Positions 13,265 to 23,187 of a stretch of 64,000 bases of DNA are shown here, piece after piece. Origin of the DNA: Nelumbo lutea (Eukaryota; Streptophyta; Magnoliopsida; Proteales; Nelumbonaceae). Within the stretch, counting starts at the first letter, position 1; each line of letters starts with the position of its first letter. Made by a program: the position numbers and the translations under genes. Under the pieces are notes generated by a model. The model worked only from the letters and a program-made list of their open reading frames with translations. It was not told the DNA's origin and did not search any database. The stretch spans positions 39,618,356 through 39,682,355 of the forward strand of contig JAKGHH010000007.1 in NCBI GenBank assembly GCA_022828595.1, in the 5' to 3' direction.

Positions 13265-14886
13265 ATGACACGCACTAGACAGGAAGGGTTAGCTGAATTC
13301 GATCCAGAAATTGAAAGGACCCTTCGTTTGTTGCAAAGGGCCAACAAAGGAAAATCAAGATAAGAGGTTGTTATTTGCAAACCAGCCATAGAGATTGAAG
13401 GAGAGATGGCAGAAGGAAATCACACCCTCTTGGATTATGCTTGTCCAAACATTGATGGGGCGACATCCAGCATTTGCAAGCCTACCATCCATGCCAATAA
13501 TTTTGAAATAAAACCTACAACAATTCAAATGATCCAAACTAGTATTCAGATTAGTGAGTTACCAAGTGATGACCCTAATGCACACATCATTAACTTCCTT
13601 GAAATATGTGATACATTTAAACATAATGGAGTTAGTGATGATGCGATTAGGCTTAGATTATTTCCTTTTTCATTGCATGATAGAGCTAGAGATTGGCTTA
13701 ACTCACTCCCTGCAGGAAGTATCACCACTTGGAATGATCTAACCCATAAATTTTTGGCTAAATATTTCCCACCCTCCAAAACAGCAAAGTTAATTAATGA
13801 TATTACTACCTTTGCTCAATTTGAGAGGGAATCTTTGTATGAAGCATGAGAAAGATTCAAGGAGATGCTTAGGAAGTGTCCCCATCATGGGATACCAATT
13901 TGGCGACAAATACAAACTTTTTATAATGGTATTACCCCCTCTGATCGGTCCATTATTGATGCTGCCGTAGGTGGTACTATCATGAAGAAAACTCCAGAGG
14001 AAGCAAATGACTTAGTGGAGAAGATGGCATCAAACAACTACTAGTGGAGCAATGATCGAACCAATCAAAGGGGAGTACACCACATTGATTCCCTTGTAGC
14101 CATATCTGCGTAACTTGCTAGTCTGAATAAGAAGTTTGATGCTTTTAATATTGTAGCCATTAATACACCATCTAGCACCTCATGCGATTTATGTGGTCAA
14201 ATGGGACATACTAATTCTGATTGTCAACTAAATAGTCATTTTTTTCCCATGAGAATGCTAATTTTATCTCTCATGCTGGCAGGTCAAACTTCAACCCATA
14301 CTCCAATACATACAACCCAGGGTGGAGGAGTCATCCCAACTTCTCTTGGAGCAACAATCATCAGAAGGCACCCATGGGATTCCAACCACAACCGCCCCCA
14401 CAAGAGAAAAAAGAGCAATCTAAAGAAGATGATTTCTAAGTTCATCAACACTACTGAAGCAAAATTCCAAAGCCATGAAACAGCAATTAAGAACTTAGAA
14501 GCCCAAATGGGGCAGGTTGTAAGCATGTTATCAGAGAGGAAAGAAGGAAGGCTGCCCAGCAACACAGAAAAGAATCCCAGAGAGCATGTGAACGCCATAG
14601 CCGTAAGAAGCGGGAAGGCAGTTGGCGAAATCCAAAAAGAAGACAAGAAAGCCTGATTGTGGCCAATCTGCAAAAGGAGGATGAGGGAAGTACACCTAAA
14701 CTGAATTTACATGAAATTAAACTCCCTATCCCCTACCGTGGAAGAATTTTGAAAGCTAACTTAGATAGACAATTTGAGAAATTTTTGGAAGTGTTTAAGA
14801 AGATTCATATTAACCTTCCCCTTCTTGATGTATTGTACACAGATGCCGAAATATGCCAAATTCTTGAAGGAGGTGATGTCAAATAA
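13265..14886 (+). pseudogene. Athila B gag
   Basis: Starts MTRTRQEGLAEFDPE at 13265, is broken by a stop near 13361, and resumes in the 13406 frame. Typical Athila gag motifs are LPSDDPNAHIINFLEICDTF, NGVSDDAIRLRLFPFSL and DWLNSLPAGSITTW (13550-13740). After a TGA near 13847 it continues with ERFKEMLRKCPHHGIP. A CCHC knuckle CDLCGQMGHTNSDC lies near 14180, followed by a basic, Gln-rich tail with AIKNLEAQMGQ (coiled-coil-like) near 14480. There are at least four disruptions. Its role would be capsid formation and RNA packaging. Confidence 0.9.
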
Positions 14887-14949
14887 AAGGAAATGGGAGG
14901 AATGTTGAGATGGTAAATTTGAACGAAGAATGAATCAGCCATCCTCCAA

Positions 14950-15198
14950 AATAAATTCCCCCAAAGCTTCAGGATCCAGGGAGTTTTTCTATACCTTGCA
15001 CCATAGGGAGAATTGAATTTGAAAAAGCTTTATGTGATCTTGGTGCTAGTATAAATTTATTGCCCTACTCTATTTTTAAAAGGCTGGGATTGCATGAACT
15101 AACATCTACCACTATTACCCTACAGTTGGCCGATCGAAGCATTAAATACCCTAGGGGAATAGTGGAAGATGTCTTAGTTAAAGTAGGTAATTTCATCA
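14950..15198 (+). pseudogene. Athila B protease, 5' part
   Basis: PCTIGRIEFEKALCDLGASI with the retropepsin-like triad in the form DLGAS near 15035, followed by NLLPYSIFKRLGL and PRGIVEDVLVKVGNFI. The frame runs into the solo LTR at 15199 and continues at 17159 (PVDFIMLDMEEN) and 19150 (MPLILGRPFLATSDALID), the usual protease C-terminal block. Confidence 0.88.
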
Positions 15199-17153
15199 TG
15201 AAAGAATGGTAGGATCCATCTAATGGACGCCATAAAGGTTGCGGAATGGGTGGGCGAATTTCAAAAATTTCCTACCTTCTCCCAACTGGGAATCATATTC
15301 CCTAAATTTAGAATACAATATTCAAGGATCTACTTGAACCCTAATCAAACCAGATCTGTACCAAAAGATAAATGGGAGGATTATACCTGATCCGGAGAAG
15401 CAGTATCTCCCAAAGTTGGTGTTCACGCCCAAAGAATGCTCCAAGATCTGTCCCTGCTGAAGATGACACAGCTGTGGATGGAACAGAACCAGCAGGGTGC
15501 GTCCTACACACTGGATCCTTCACAAGAATCCCCTGGATGTACTAAACACTGAATTCTTTCAGTCTTTCTTGCAAGACTGATGTCAAGAACTGGTTTCTTG
15601 ACTTTCTTTTCTGCAAAGATCAAATCTTGCAACAATGCAGATGGCGGCGGCAGGAGGAGATTTCCAGAAACAAAAGGCTGAACTGTTTTCTTATCTGGAG
15701 AGAATGAGATCTAATCTCAATTCGCAGGAACCTTTCTTGCTTACCAGAACCTCTTGGATCGAAATCTGATTTCCCTTTTCTTGGTTCATTCGAAAATCTC
15801 CTCTCTTTTCTTCTTGATTAAGAAATCTCCTAATTAGGAGTTATCCCAATCCAAATCAGTATTTGGATAGGGGATAATCTTAATCCCTTTCCCAGATAGA
15901 GTTAGCTTACTCCTGATCTTATCAGGAGGTTACCAGATTCAAATCTGATTTGAATTTGGTCTCTAAGAGTGGATAAGGCTAAGAGCCCAATCCTTTTTGC
16001 TAACTTCAATCTCAAATTCGCCCCATTGATGGGTGATCATATCAGCCCACTTCGAAATGGGCTTTTGGCCCATTAAGTATTCAGTGTTTAATTAGTTTCC
16101 AATCTGCTGCCCAGTTGGGCTTCTTTGTTATGGCGTGGGACCCAAGCATTGATCTACACACCAGCCACATGGGTTCGGCCCAGCCTTTAATACAAGGCCC
16201 AGCCGAATTCACTGAAAATCTCAATGAACCCCTTGAGTCCATCGTATGAACCCCATGGGCCCAACACTTACATTAAGTGGTCCCTGGGCCAAGCCATCTG
16301 ATAAAAAACCAGGGACTGTGGGCAGGTGCAAGATTAGCCCATCAGGTATTATCCTAAATGGTCTTACACTTAACCTCTCAGCCCTTAATGATCAAGCACT
16401 GCCCGACAAGAGAGGACCTCTCCCTCGGATGCAAGGAACAGTGCCGCACTCTCCTCTCACATGGATCCCGGGAATTAAAACCATTTGCAAAACATTTTGA
16501 AACCGTACATATATATGTAAATATATTAATTTTTGCAAAAACAAAATTCCAACGATTGAAATCAACTGCCGGCAGTTTGGTTTCCATCAGAGAGAGTGCA
16601 TTCCCGATCATTACCCTTTGTCCGACAAAGTGGCTGATTCTGTCACTATGACCACCACTCAGATGAATTCTCAAACTGCCCCAACATACCCAGGTTTTGA
16701 TCCCCACTAAGGATCTCACTGGTTGGCATATCAAAGGCAGCCTGATCCAGCACCTAGTGAAGTGTCATAATCGAGTCTAGGGGTCAGGTGTAACTTTCCA
16801 GTTTTGCCCATCTATCTCCAAGGTCCAGGGCAAGACTGGAAATCTGGTCCGGTTCAAGGATTCAAGTAATCCCATGCTGTATGTGCCTCAGGTCTTACCC
16901 TGATGGCTGAGACAGGCCATCCCAACACTTGGTGGCACACCAGTATCAGCCTTGGCAGGATAAATCTCCCCAGACTTATCCAACGGCTGTGAACATTTAA
17001 AACTAACATGAGTCTCTACAAATGTCCAGTTTTAGGGTTTTACACAGAATTAAACCAAACAACATGAATCAAACATGCACTTTATTTATTTCCACTAAAT
17101 AACAAAAGTACATCAAAATGATTGAAGCTAAGGGCATACAAAACTGTCTAACA
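15199..17153 (-). mobile_element. Solo LTR 1 inside Athila B, perfect TSD
   Basis: 1955 bp, reverse orientation: starts TGAAAGAATGGTAGG (complement of the LTR end) and finishes ACTGTCTAACA. It is flanked by CATCA at 15194-15198 and 17154-17158. Its sequence is almost the same as the F 3' LTR (35353-37310), suggesting a recent common source. Confidence 0.95.
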
Positions 17154-17158
17154 CATCA

Positions 17159-17193
17159 TCCCTGTTGATTTCATTATGTTGGATATGGAGGAG
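17159..17193 (+). pseudogene. Athila B protease, middle piece between two solo LTRs
   Basis: Only 45 bp of Athila sequence (17154-17198, including the two duplicated targets) separate the two solo LTRs. It reads PVDFIMLDMEEN, the expected bridge between VGNFI upstream and the MPLILGRPFL block downstream. Confidence 0.85.
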
Positions 17194-17198
17194 AATAG

Positions 17199-19144
17199 TG
17201 AAAGAATGGTAGGATCCATCTAATGGACGCCAAATAGGTTGCGGAATGGGTGGGCAAATTTCAAAAAATTTCCTTACCTTCTTCCAACTAGGAATCGTAT
17301 TCCCTAAATTTAGAAATACCATATTCAAGGATCTTACTTGAACCATAATCGAACCAGATTTGAACCAAAAGGTAAAAGGGAGGAATATACCTGATCCGGA
17401 GAAGCAGTATCTCCCAAAGTTGGTGTTCACGCCCAAAGAATACACCAAGATCCGTTCCTGCTGAAGATGGCATAGCTGTGGATGGAACAGAACCAGCAGG
17501 GTGTGTCCTACACACTAGATCCTTCGCAAGAACCCTCTGGAAACACTAAACACTGAGTCTTTTTAGTCTTTCTTGCAAGACTAATGTCAAGAACTGATTT
17601 CTTGACTTCCTTTTGTTGCAAAGATCGAATCTTGCAAGAGGGAATGGTGGCGGCTGGAGGAGAACTCCTGGGATGAAGATGGCTGAACTTGCTTTCTCTT
17701 CTCTCTGGAGTACAATTGAGATCTGAATCTCTATTCGCAGGAGGTATCCCTTGTGTATCAAAAGATGGTTCAAAATCTGATATTTCTCCACTGCTTTTCT
17801 CCTCCTTTCTTCTTGATTAAGAAGCTCCTAATTAGGAGTTATCCCAATCCAAATCAGTATTTGGATAGGGGATAATCTTAATCCTATCTGCAGATTAAGT
17901 TAGCTTACTCCTGATCTTATCAGGAGGTTGCCAGATTCAAATCTAATTTGAATTTGGTCTCCTAGAGTGGATAAGGTTAAAGGCCCTATCCTTTTTGCTA
18001 ACATTAATCTCAGATTCGCCCCATAAGGGTGATCATATCAGCCCACCTCGAAATGGGCTTTTGGCCCATTAAGTGTTCAGTGTTTAATTACATTCCAATC
18101 TGCTGCCTAGTTGGGCTTCTTTGTATGGCATGGGACCCAAGCATTGATCTACACACCAGCCACATGGGTTCGGCCCAGCCTTTAATACAAGGCCCAGCCG
18201 AATTCACTGAAAAACTCAGTAAACCCTTGAGCCCATCATATGGACCCTATGGGCCCAACAGTTACATTAAGTGGTCCCAGGGCCAAGCCATCTTATAAAA
18301 ACCCAGGGACTGTGGGCAGGTGCAAGATTAGCCCATCAGGTATTATCCTAAATGACCTTACACTTAACCTCTTAGCCCATAATGATCAAGCACTGCCCGA
18401 CAAGAGAGGACCTCTCCTTCGGCTGCAAGGAACAGTGCTGCACTCTCCACTCACATGGATCCCGGGAATTAAAACCATTTGCAAACGTTTTGAAACTGTA
18501 TACATATATATATATATATTTTGCAAAACAAAATTCCAACGATTGAAATCAACTGCCGGTAGTTTGGTTTCCATCAGAGAGAGTGCATTCCCGACCATGA
18601 CCCTTTGTTCGATAAAGGGGCTGATCCTGTCACTACGATCACCCACTCAGATGAATTCTCAAACTGTCCCAACATACCCAGGTTTTGACCCCCATATAAG
18701 GATCTCACTGATTGGCATATCAAAGACAGCCCGATTTGACACCTAGTGAAGTATCATAATCGAGTCTAGGGGTCAAGTGTAACTTTTCAGTTTTGCCCAT
18801 CTGTCCCCAAAGTCTAGGGCAACACTGGAAATCTGGTCCAGTTCAAGGATTCGAGTAATTCCATACTGCATGTGCCTTGGGTCTTACCTTGGTGGCCGAG
18901 ATAGGCCATCCCAACACTTGGTGGCGCACCAGTATCAGTCTTGGCAGGATAGATCTCCCCAAACTTATTCAATGGCTATGAACATTTAAAATTAACACGA
19001 GTCTCTATAAGTGTTCAGCTTTAAGGTCTTACACAGAATTATACTAAACAACATGAATCAAACATGCACTTTATTTATTTACACTAAATGTCAAAAGTAC
19101 ATCAAATCGAATTGAAGCTAAGGGCATACAAAAACTGTCTAACA
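17199..19144 (-). mobile_element. Solo LTR 2 inside Athila B
   Basis: 1946 bp, same family and orientation as solo LTR 1, but more diverged from F. It is flanked by AATAG (17194-17198) and GATAG (19145-19149), a 5-bp duplication with one mismatch. It holds the longest open antisense frame of the family (18240-18746). Confidence 0.92.
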
Positions 19145-19642
19145 GATAGATCGATGCCATTAATTTTAGGGAGACCCTTTCTTGCTACTAGTGATGCTTT
19201 AATTGATGTGCTAAAAGGTCTACTTATCCTTAGAATCAATGGTGAAGAAGTGGTGTTCAATGTATTTAAAACCATGGAACATCCCAACACAATTGAACAT
19301 AAAATTTATGCAATCAATAGCATTGATGTTGGTACAGCTGAAATTAACACATCTAAATTAGATGACCCCTTTGGAAGCTACATTATTAATTCATGTAAAA
19401 ACATACAGGTCATGGAGGAAGAGGTAAAGAAGGCGATGAACTATTTAGAGGACAACCAAGAAGGGTTCAAGCCAAGACAAGGTAATGCTCATTATATTAT
19501 ATTGTCGATTTCTAATGAGAAACTGTTACCCTCTGTTTTCCAGGCCCCTATTCCAGATTTGAACCCGCCCATGATGGATGAAAGGGGAGCACACCAAAAG
19601 CTGCACCTACGAGAGTTAGAGGTTCCGATTCATGATTATTAA
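19145..19642 (+). pseudogene. Athila B protease C-terminus fused to an integrase tail
   Basis: The open frame begins with the protease end (LILGRPFLATSDALIDVLKG), runs through a linker (SKLDDPFGSYIINSC), and near 19560-19575 changes to DERGAHQKLHLRELEV. This resembles the region after the integrase core of Tat/Athila elements. RT, RNase H and the IN core are absent, which I infer to be an internal deletion. The following AGGTCGTGCTAACAAC matches the usual sequence after the pol ORF of this lineage. Confidence 0.65.
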
Positions 19643-19704
19643 AAATAGGGAAGTTTGTTTTTATTTTTACGTTTGCTTTTAGGTTATGTTTAGGTCGTGC
19701 TAAC

Positions 19705-19775
19705 AACAAAAATAAAATAAAAAATAAAAATAAATAAAAATAAAAATAAATAAAATAAATAAAAAATAAAAATTA
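19705..19775 (+). repeat. A-rich simple repeat (AAAATAAAT-like)
   Basis: Irregular AAATAAA units between the pol remnant and the truncated 3' LTR of Athila B. Confidence 0.8.
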
Positions 19776-19852
19776 TTTTTTCTTTTGTTACTTATGATTG
19801 TGTTTTTTTCTTTTCTTAAGACCTTAATCATAGATAGCAGGGAAGTCCTCTT

Positions 19853-20653
19853 AAAGGTTCAAGAATTCAAGAAACTTCAAGAAGAAGAGATCTCAGCACC
19901 ATGGGCGAATTCAAGAGTTCTTTCTTCCCCTTTGTTTGTTTTAATTCTTCCATCATGAACTGATTTGTTTCTTGCTAGGGATATGAAAAGCCTAACCATG
20001 TTAATGAATATATTTTTATTTTCTTGATTTATCCAAGATTGTGATTTCCATATAGTCTATGAATTATTGTGCTTAATGCAATTAAGAGCTTGGCCACTTT
20101 TTAATTGATTTGGGTTATGTGAATGAATTGAGAGAGGAATTCACATAATTGATAGAATAATTCATAGTGTGAATTGAATGGTATATAGAAATATATATAC
20201 ATGATTCATCTGACTTTAATAGTTTTCTTGGACTTAATGCACTTCCATCTTGAGAGCTCTACTTGAGAGATCAAAGGGTTACCTGATAGGCATAGATTTA
20301 GTATATCTCGAGAGGGAATACTAAATAAATTTGAGAAAATCTCAGCTTATGGGAATAACAATTAGTCTTGGATAATTGGACCCATCAATATTCATTGCAT
20401 TGGTTAGGTGGACCAAAAGTCCTAGCGATTCCATCATTTGCATATTCAATTAGTGATCACCCTTATTTTTATTTTCTTTGTTCCAGTTTTTATTTTCAGT
20501 AGTTATTGTTTCCTTAAATCTAAATTTCGACTCCCAAATAATTAGGGAAGGCTGTGATTCTAATACTTATTTTGTTAACTCCCCGTGGGAACGATATTAT
20601 TATACTACTTGATAACTAGTGCACTTGCTAGAGTTATATATTTATAGGTATCA
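19853..20653 (+). mobile_element. Athila B 3' LTR, 5'-truncated
   Basis: 801 bp matching 12255-13058 of the 5' LTR, ending TTATAGGTATCA. About 700 bp of its left part are missing. The junction begins at AAAGGTTCAAGAATTC. Confidence 0.88.
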
Positions 20654-20658
20654 CCTGT

Positions 20659-21192
20659 TGTCAAGAATTTACAGGTCTCTCCGACCTCACAAGGGCTAGC
20701 TAGTTTAAGCCACACATAACATCTACACTTCTGCTGGTGTATTTGTTCATCTAAACTAAGTCACACATGACCTACACAGGTTCTTTACCCACACAGTTTT
20801 GGATCACCGACCTACAGAGGTCATTGAACTCGCTTACACCATTTGGCTAGGGCAGATTTTAGGATGTTCTTGGTAACAATACCAAGAGTCAGTGATAAAA
20901 GAGGATTTAGTCAAGGTTCCTGATCAATTCGACTAGTTTTGGAAGTTACAATCAATACAAGAATGGGAGAAAAGAAGAAACACAACCACCGACCTCTAGA
21001 AAAACTCAGTCAATCATCCGCCAATCTCTGAGTTTGATTTTTCTTCTCAGTTTTTGCTTAAAAGTTAATAGAATAGAGTCCAACAACAGTTCTCAGTGCA
21101 GGTTGAACCAGTTTTCCCATTCTTAGTCCAGGTATGTGGTTTGAAGATTCGACCAAAAAAAAAAAAAAAAACTTTTTACAAAGTGCGATCTT
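20659..21192 (-). other. Copia C 5' leader, outer part
   Basis: Sequence between the copia C primer site and the Athila B insertion; it continues at 11545-11383. No ORF is supported. A tract of about 16 A lies near 21155. Confidence 0.7.
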
Positions 21193-21204
21193 GCTCTGAT
21201 ACCA
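21193..21204 (-). other. Primer-binding site of copia C (initiator tRNA-Met type)
   Basis: On the minus strand it reads TGGTATCAGAGC, a perfect match to the classic copia primer site, directly after the LTR end AAAGCA. Confidence 0.92.
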
Positions 21205-21399
21205 TGCTTTCATTCAAGAGTGAAGAAGAGAAGAGGAGAGGAGAAGAAGAAAAGAAGGACGAGAAGAGAAGATGGAGATCGAAGCAACAGTGTTGGTGGT
21301 GCCAGCCTTTTTTATTTAAATAATAGGGCAACAACATAAGAGATAAAAAAGGCTGAAAAGACATAAGTGCCCTTGCAGCACATAACTAAGATTGCATCA
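21205..21399 (-). mobile_element. Copia C 5' LTR
   Basis: About 195 bp. On the minus strand it runs from TGATGCAATCTTAG to GAATGAAAGCA, next to the primer site. The right boundary is inferred from the TG start and from the Tat RNase H reading that begins at 21400. The matching 3' LTR is outside the window. Confidence 0.65.
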
Positions 21400-22740
21400 A
21401 TGGCCTACTTGGCTAATGTGAGGGAACTCCTGCCCATCTTCCACTCTTTGTTCATCTAGCAAGTACGAGGTTGGAGAATGCTGAGGACAATGCACTCTCA
21501 AAAATTGGCCAGCACTAGCCATAATACAATGAGGATGGTGTACCTCGAAGGCCTGCCTCGGCCTAGTATCGTTAGGGTGGCAGAAGAGGTCACTCCCATA
21601 TCGCAAGCAAAACCAAGCTGGATCAACCCGCTTGTTGATTATCTGCTCCATGGTACCCTACCAGCAGAGCGTAACGTAGCTTGGAGGGTAGAGCATCAGT
21701 CAGCCTGCTATGTTCTCATCGATGGGCGATTGTATAGGAGGTCCTTTACGCTCCTCTACCTACGTTGTTTACGACCTTTAGAAGCAAGTTGGGTGCTACA
21801 CGAGATCCATGAAGGTCTATGTTAAGGACACCTGGGGGGCAGGGCGCTAAGGCAAGGATATTACTGGCTTACAATGAAGGTGGATGCACTCAACCTCGTT
21901 CGGAAGTGTGACAATTGCTAAAGGCTTGCCAAATCCTTCACTAGCCTGAAGTATCTGACCAACCTGTGGCCTATCACCCAGTGGGGGATAGACATTCTTG
22001 GTCCGTTCCCACCTGCAACCGGGCAGAGAAGATTCCTCGTCGTGGCAGTTGACTACTTTATGAAGTGGGTAGAGGTTGAGCCATTGGTGACAATCATAGC
22101 CCAAAATATACAGAATTTCTTCTGGAGGAACATAGTATGCCAATTCGGACTACCTAAGTTGTTGATCTTAGATAACGGGAAGCAATTCAAAGACATCAAG
22201 TTCTAGAACTGGTGCGTTGAGATGGGGATCCAACAAAACTTCACGTCGGTGGCACATCCCCAAGCAAATGGATAGGTTGAAGTGACCAAGAGGGCGATTC
22301 TCCATGACCTAAAAGCTCGCCTAGCGTGAGCTGAGGGTTTGTGGGTTGACGAGCTGCCCAACATCCTATCAGCCTATAGGACCACTATCAAGACTGCGAT
22401 GGATGAGACACCATTCAACCTGACCTATGGTACAGAGGCCATCATCCTAGCCGAGATTGAAGTACCGACCCTGCAGCCTACGTCCGGACCGTGGCCTACC
22501 AACAATGAGTAGCTTGGTACTACAACACTCGAGTCAAGGGATGCCAATTCCGAGTTGGCGACCTCGTGCTCAAAAAGTGATGGTACCTAAGCCTGGTATA
22601 GGTAAGCTCGGACCAAACTAGGAGGGTCTGTACAGAGTTAGACAAGTATTTGGTGAAGGGACATACAAGCTCGAGACGTTGGAAGGGAGGCAGGTGCTCC
22701 GTGCCTAGAACATCGACAACCTAAGGAGATACTACTTTTA
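21400..22740 (+). pseudogene. Tat-type gypsy element D: RNase H end and integrase
   Basis: Plus-strand reading: RNase H tail AYLANVRELLPIFHSLF, then the linker WINPLVDYLLHGTLP and CYVLIDGRLYRRSFT, an integrase zinc-finger region (EIHEGLC, GHLGG, KCDNC), the DDE core with WGIDILGPFPP, LILDNGKQF and VEVTKRAIL, LSAYRTTIKTAMDETPFNLT, and the pol end NIDNLRRYYF near 22735. The three acidic residues are still readable, but several stops and at least one frameshift occur (after about 22500 the frame is lost, then regained). The motifs fit the Tat/Retand branch of Ty3/gypsy. Copia C interrupts it inside RNase H. Confidence 0.88.
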
Positions 22741-23187
22741 AGCTCAAGAACCAAGCATCCGCCAAATTTCTAAGTGCAAATGACCATCCGCTCAAGCGAA
22801 TCAGTCAAGCCACATGTCGACTAAATTATATAACGAAGAGTGGACCTCGAGTCACTCTAAAAGCCTAAGGGCCACAGTGCCGAGCCAATAATGACCTTGG
22901 TGCTAAAGACAAATAAGACCTAGTCGCTTTCTAAGCATATGAGCAGCACGGGCAAACTTCACTTTTTCCTTATTGGTGTACAGGCAGTTCGAGTCATATA
23001 ACCTACAATGTCTGTCTAGTTTATCTAACAGTCACTCTGGGTTACCCCTTATTGTGCCAAGTTGTGTTAGGAGCTCGTCACCTCGGGGCAACCTATACTT
23101 AGAAAATTTTGTTCAAATTTAAAACATTATATGCAAGGTGGCAAAAAGAAAGTTGCATTTCATTTCTTCCAAAAGAAGGTGATTCAT
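22741..23187 (+). other. Element D spacer between pol and the antisense ORF
   Basis: About 450 bp with no supported ORF, between the end of pol and the end of the convergent antisense ORF. This is the usual position of the spacer in Tat elements. Confidence 0.6.

Larger units (their letters stand above)
11551..20653 (+). mobile_element. Athila-type Ty3/gypsy element B with perfect TSD
   Basis: Flanked by CCTGT at 11546-11550 and 20654-20658. It has a 5' LTR (11551-13058), a tRNA-Asp-type primer site, an Athila-like gag, a protease, and a shortened 3' LTR (19853-20653). RT, RNase H and most of IN are missing. Two family-1 solo LTRs (15199-17153, 17199-19144) are inserted in the protease region. 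Without them the element is about 5.2 kb, far shorter than a full Athila element. It inserted into the leader of copia C. Confidence 0.92.
6620..21399 (-). mobile_element. Copia element C (nested host of A, a solo LTR and Athila B)
   Basis: A minus-strand Ty1/copia element with a short LTR, a different lineage from A, F and G. Reading from right to left: 5' LTR (21205-21399), a perfect TGGTATCAGAGC primer site (21193-21204), leader (21192-20659 and 11545-11383), gag (11382 to about 10500), protease (about 10190), GAG-pre-integrase and integrase (8138-6620). It is interrupted by Athila B (11551-20653), a solo LTR (8139-10096) and element A, which cuts it before RT. RT, RNase H and the 3' LTR lie outside the window. 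Confidence 0.88.

Noticed and set aside
13406..14656. Minus-strand and secondary-frame ORFs over the Athila gag
   Set aside because: Shadow frames of the gag remnant, with no family motifs.
15199..19144. One element with two LTRs flanking a 45-bp interior
   Set aside because: The 45 bp are Athila protease sequence, and each LTR has its own target duplication.
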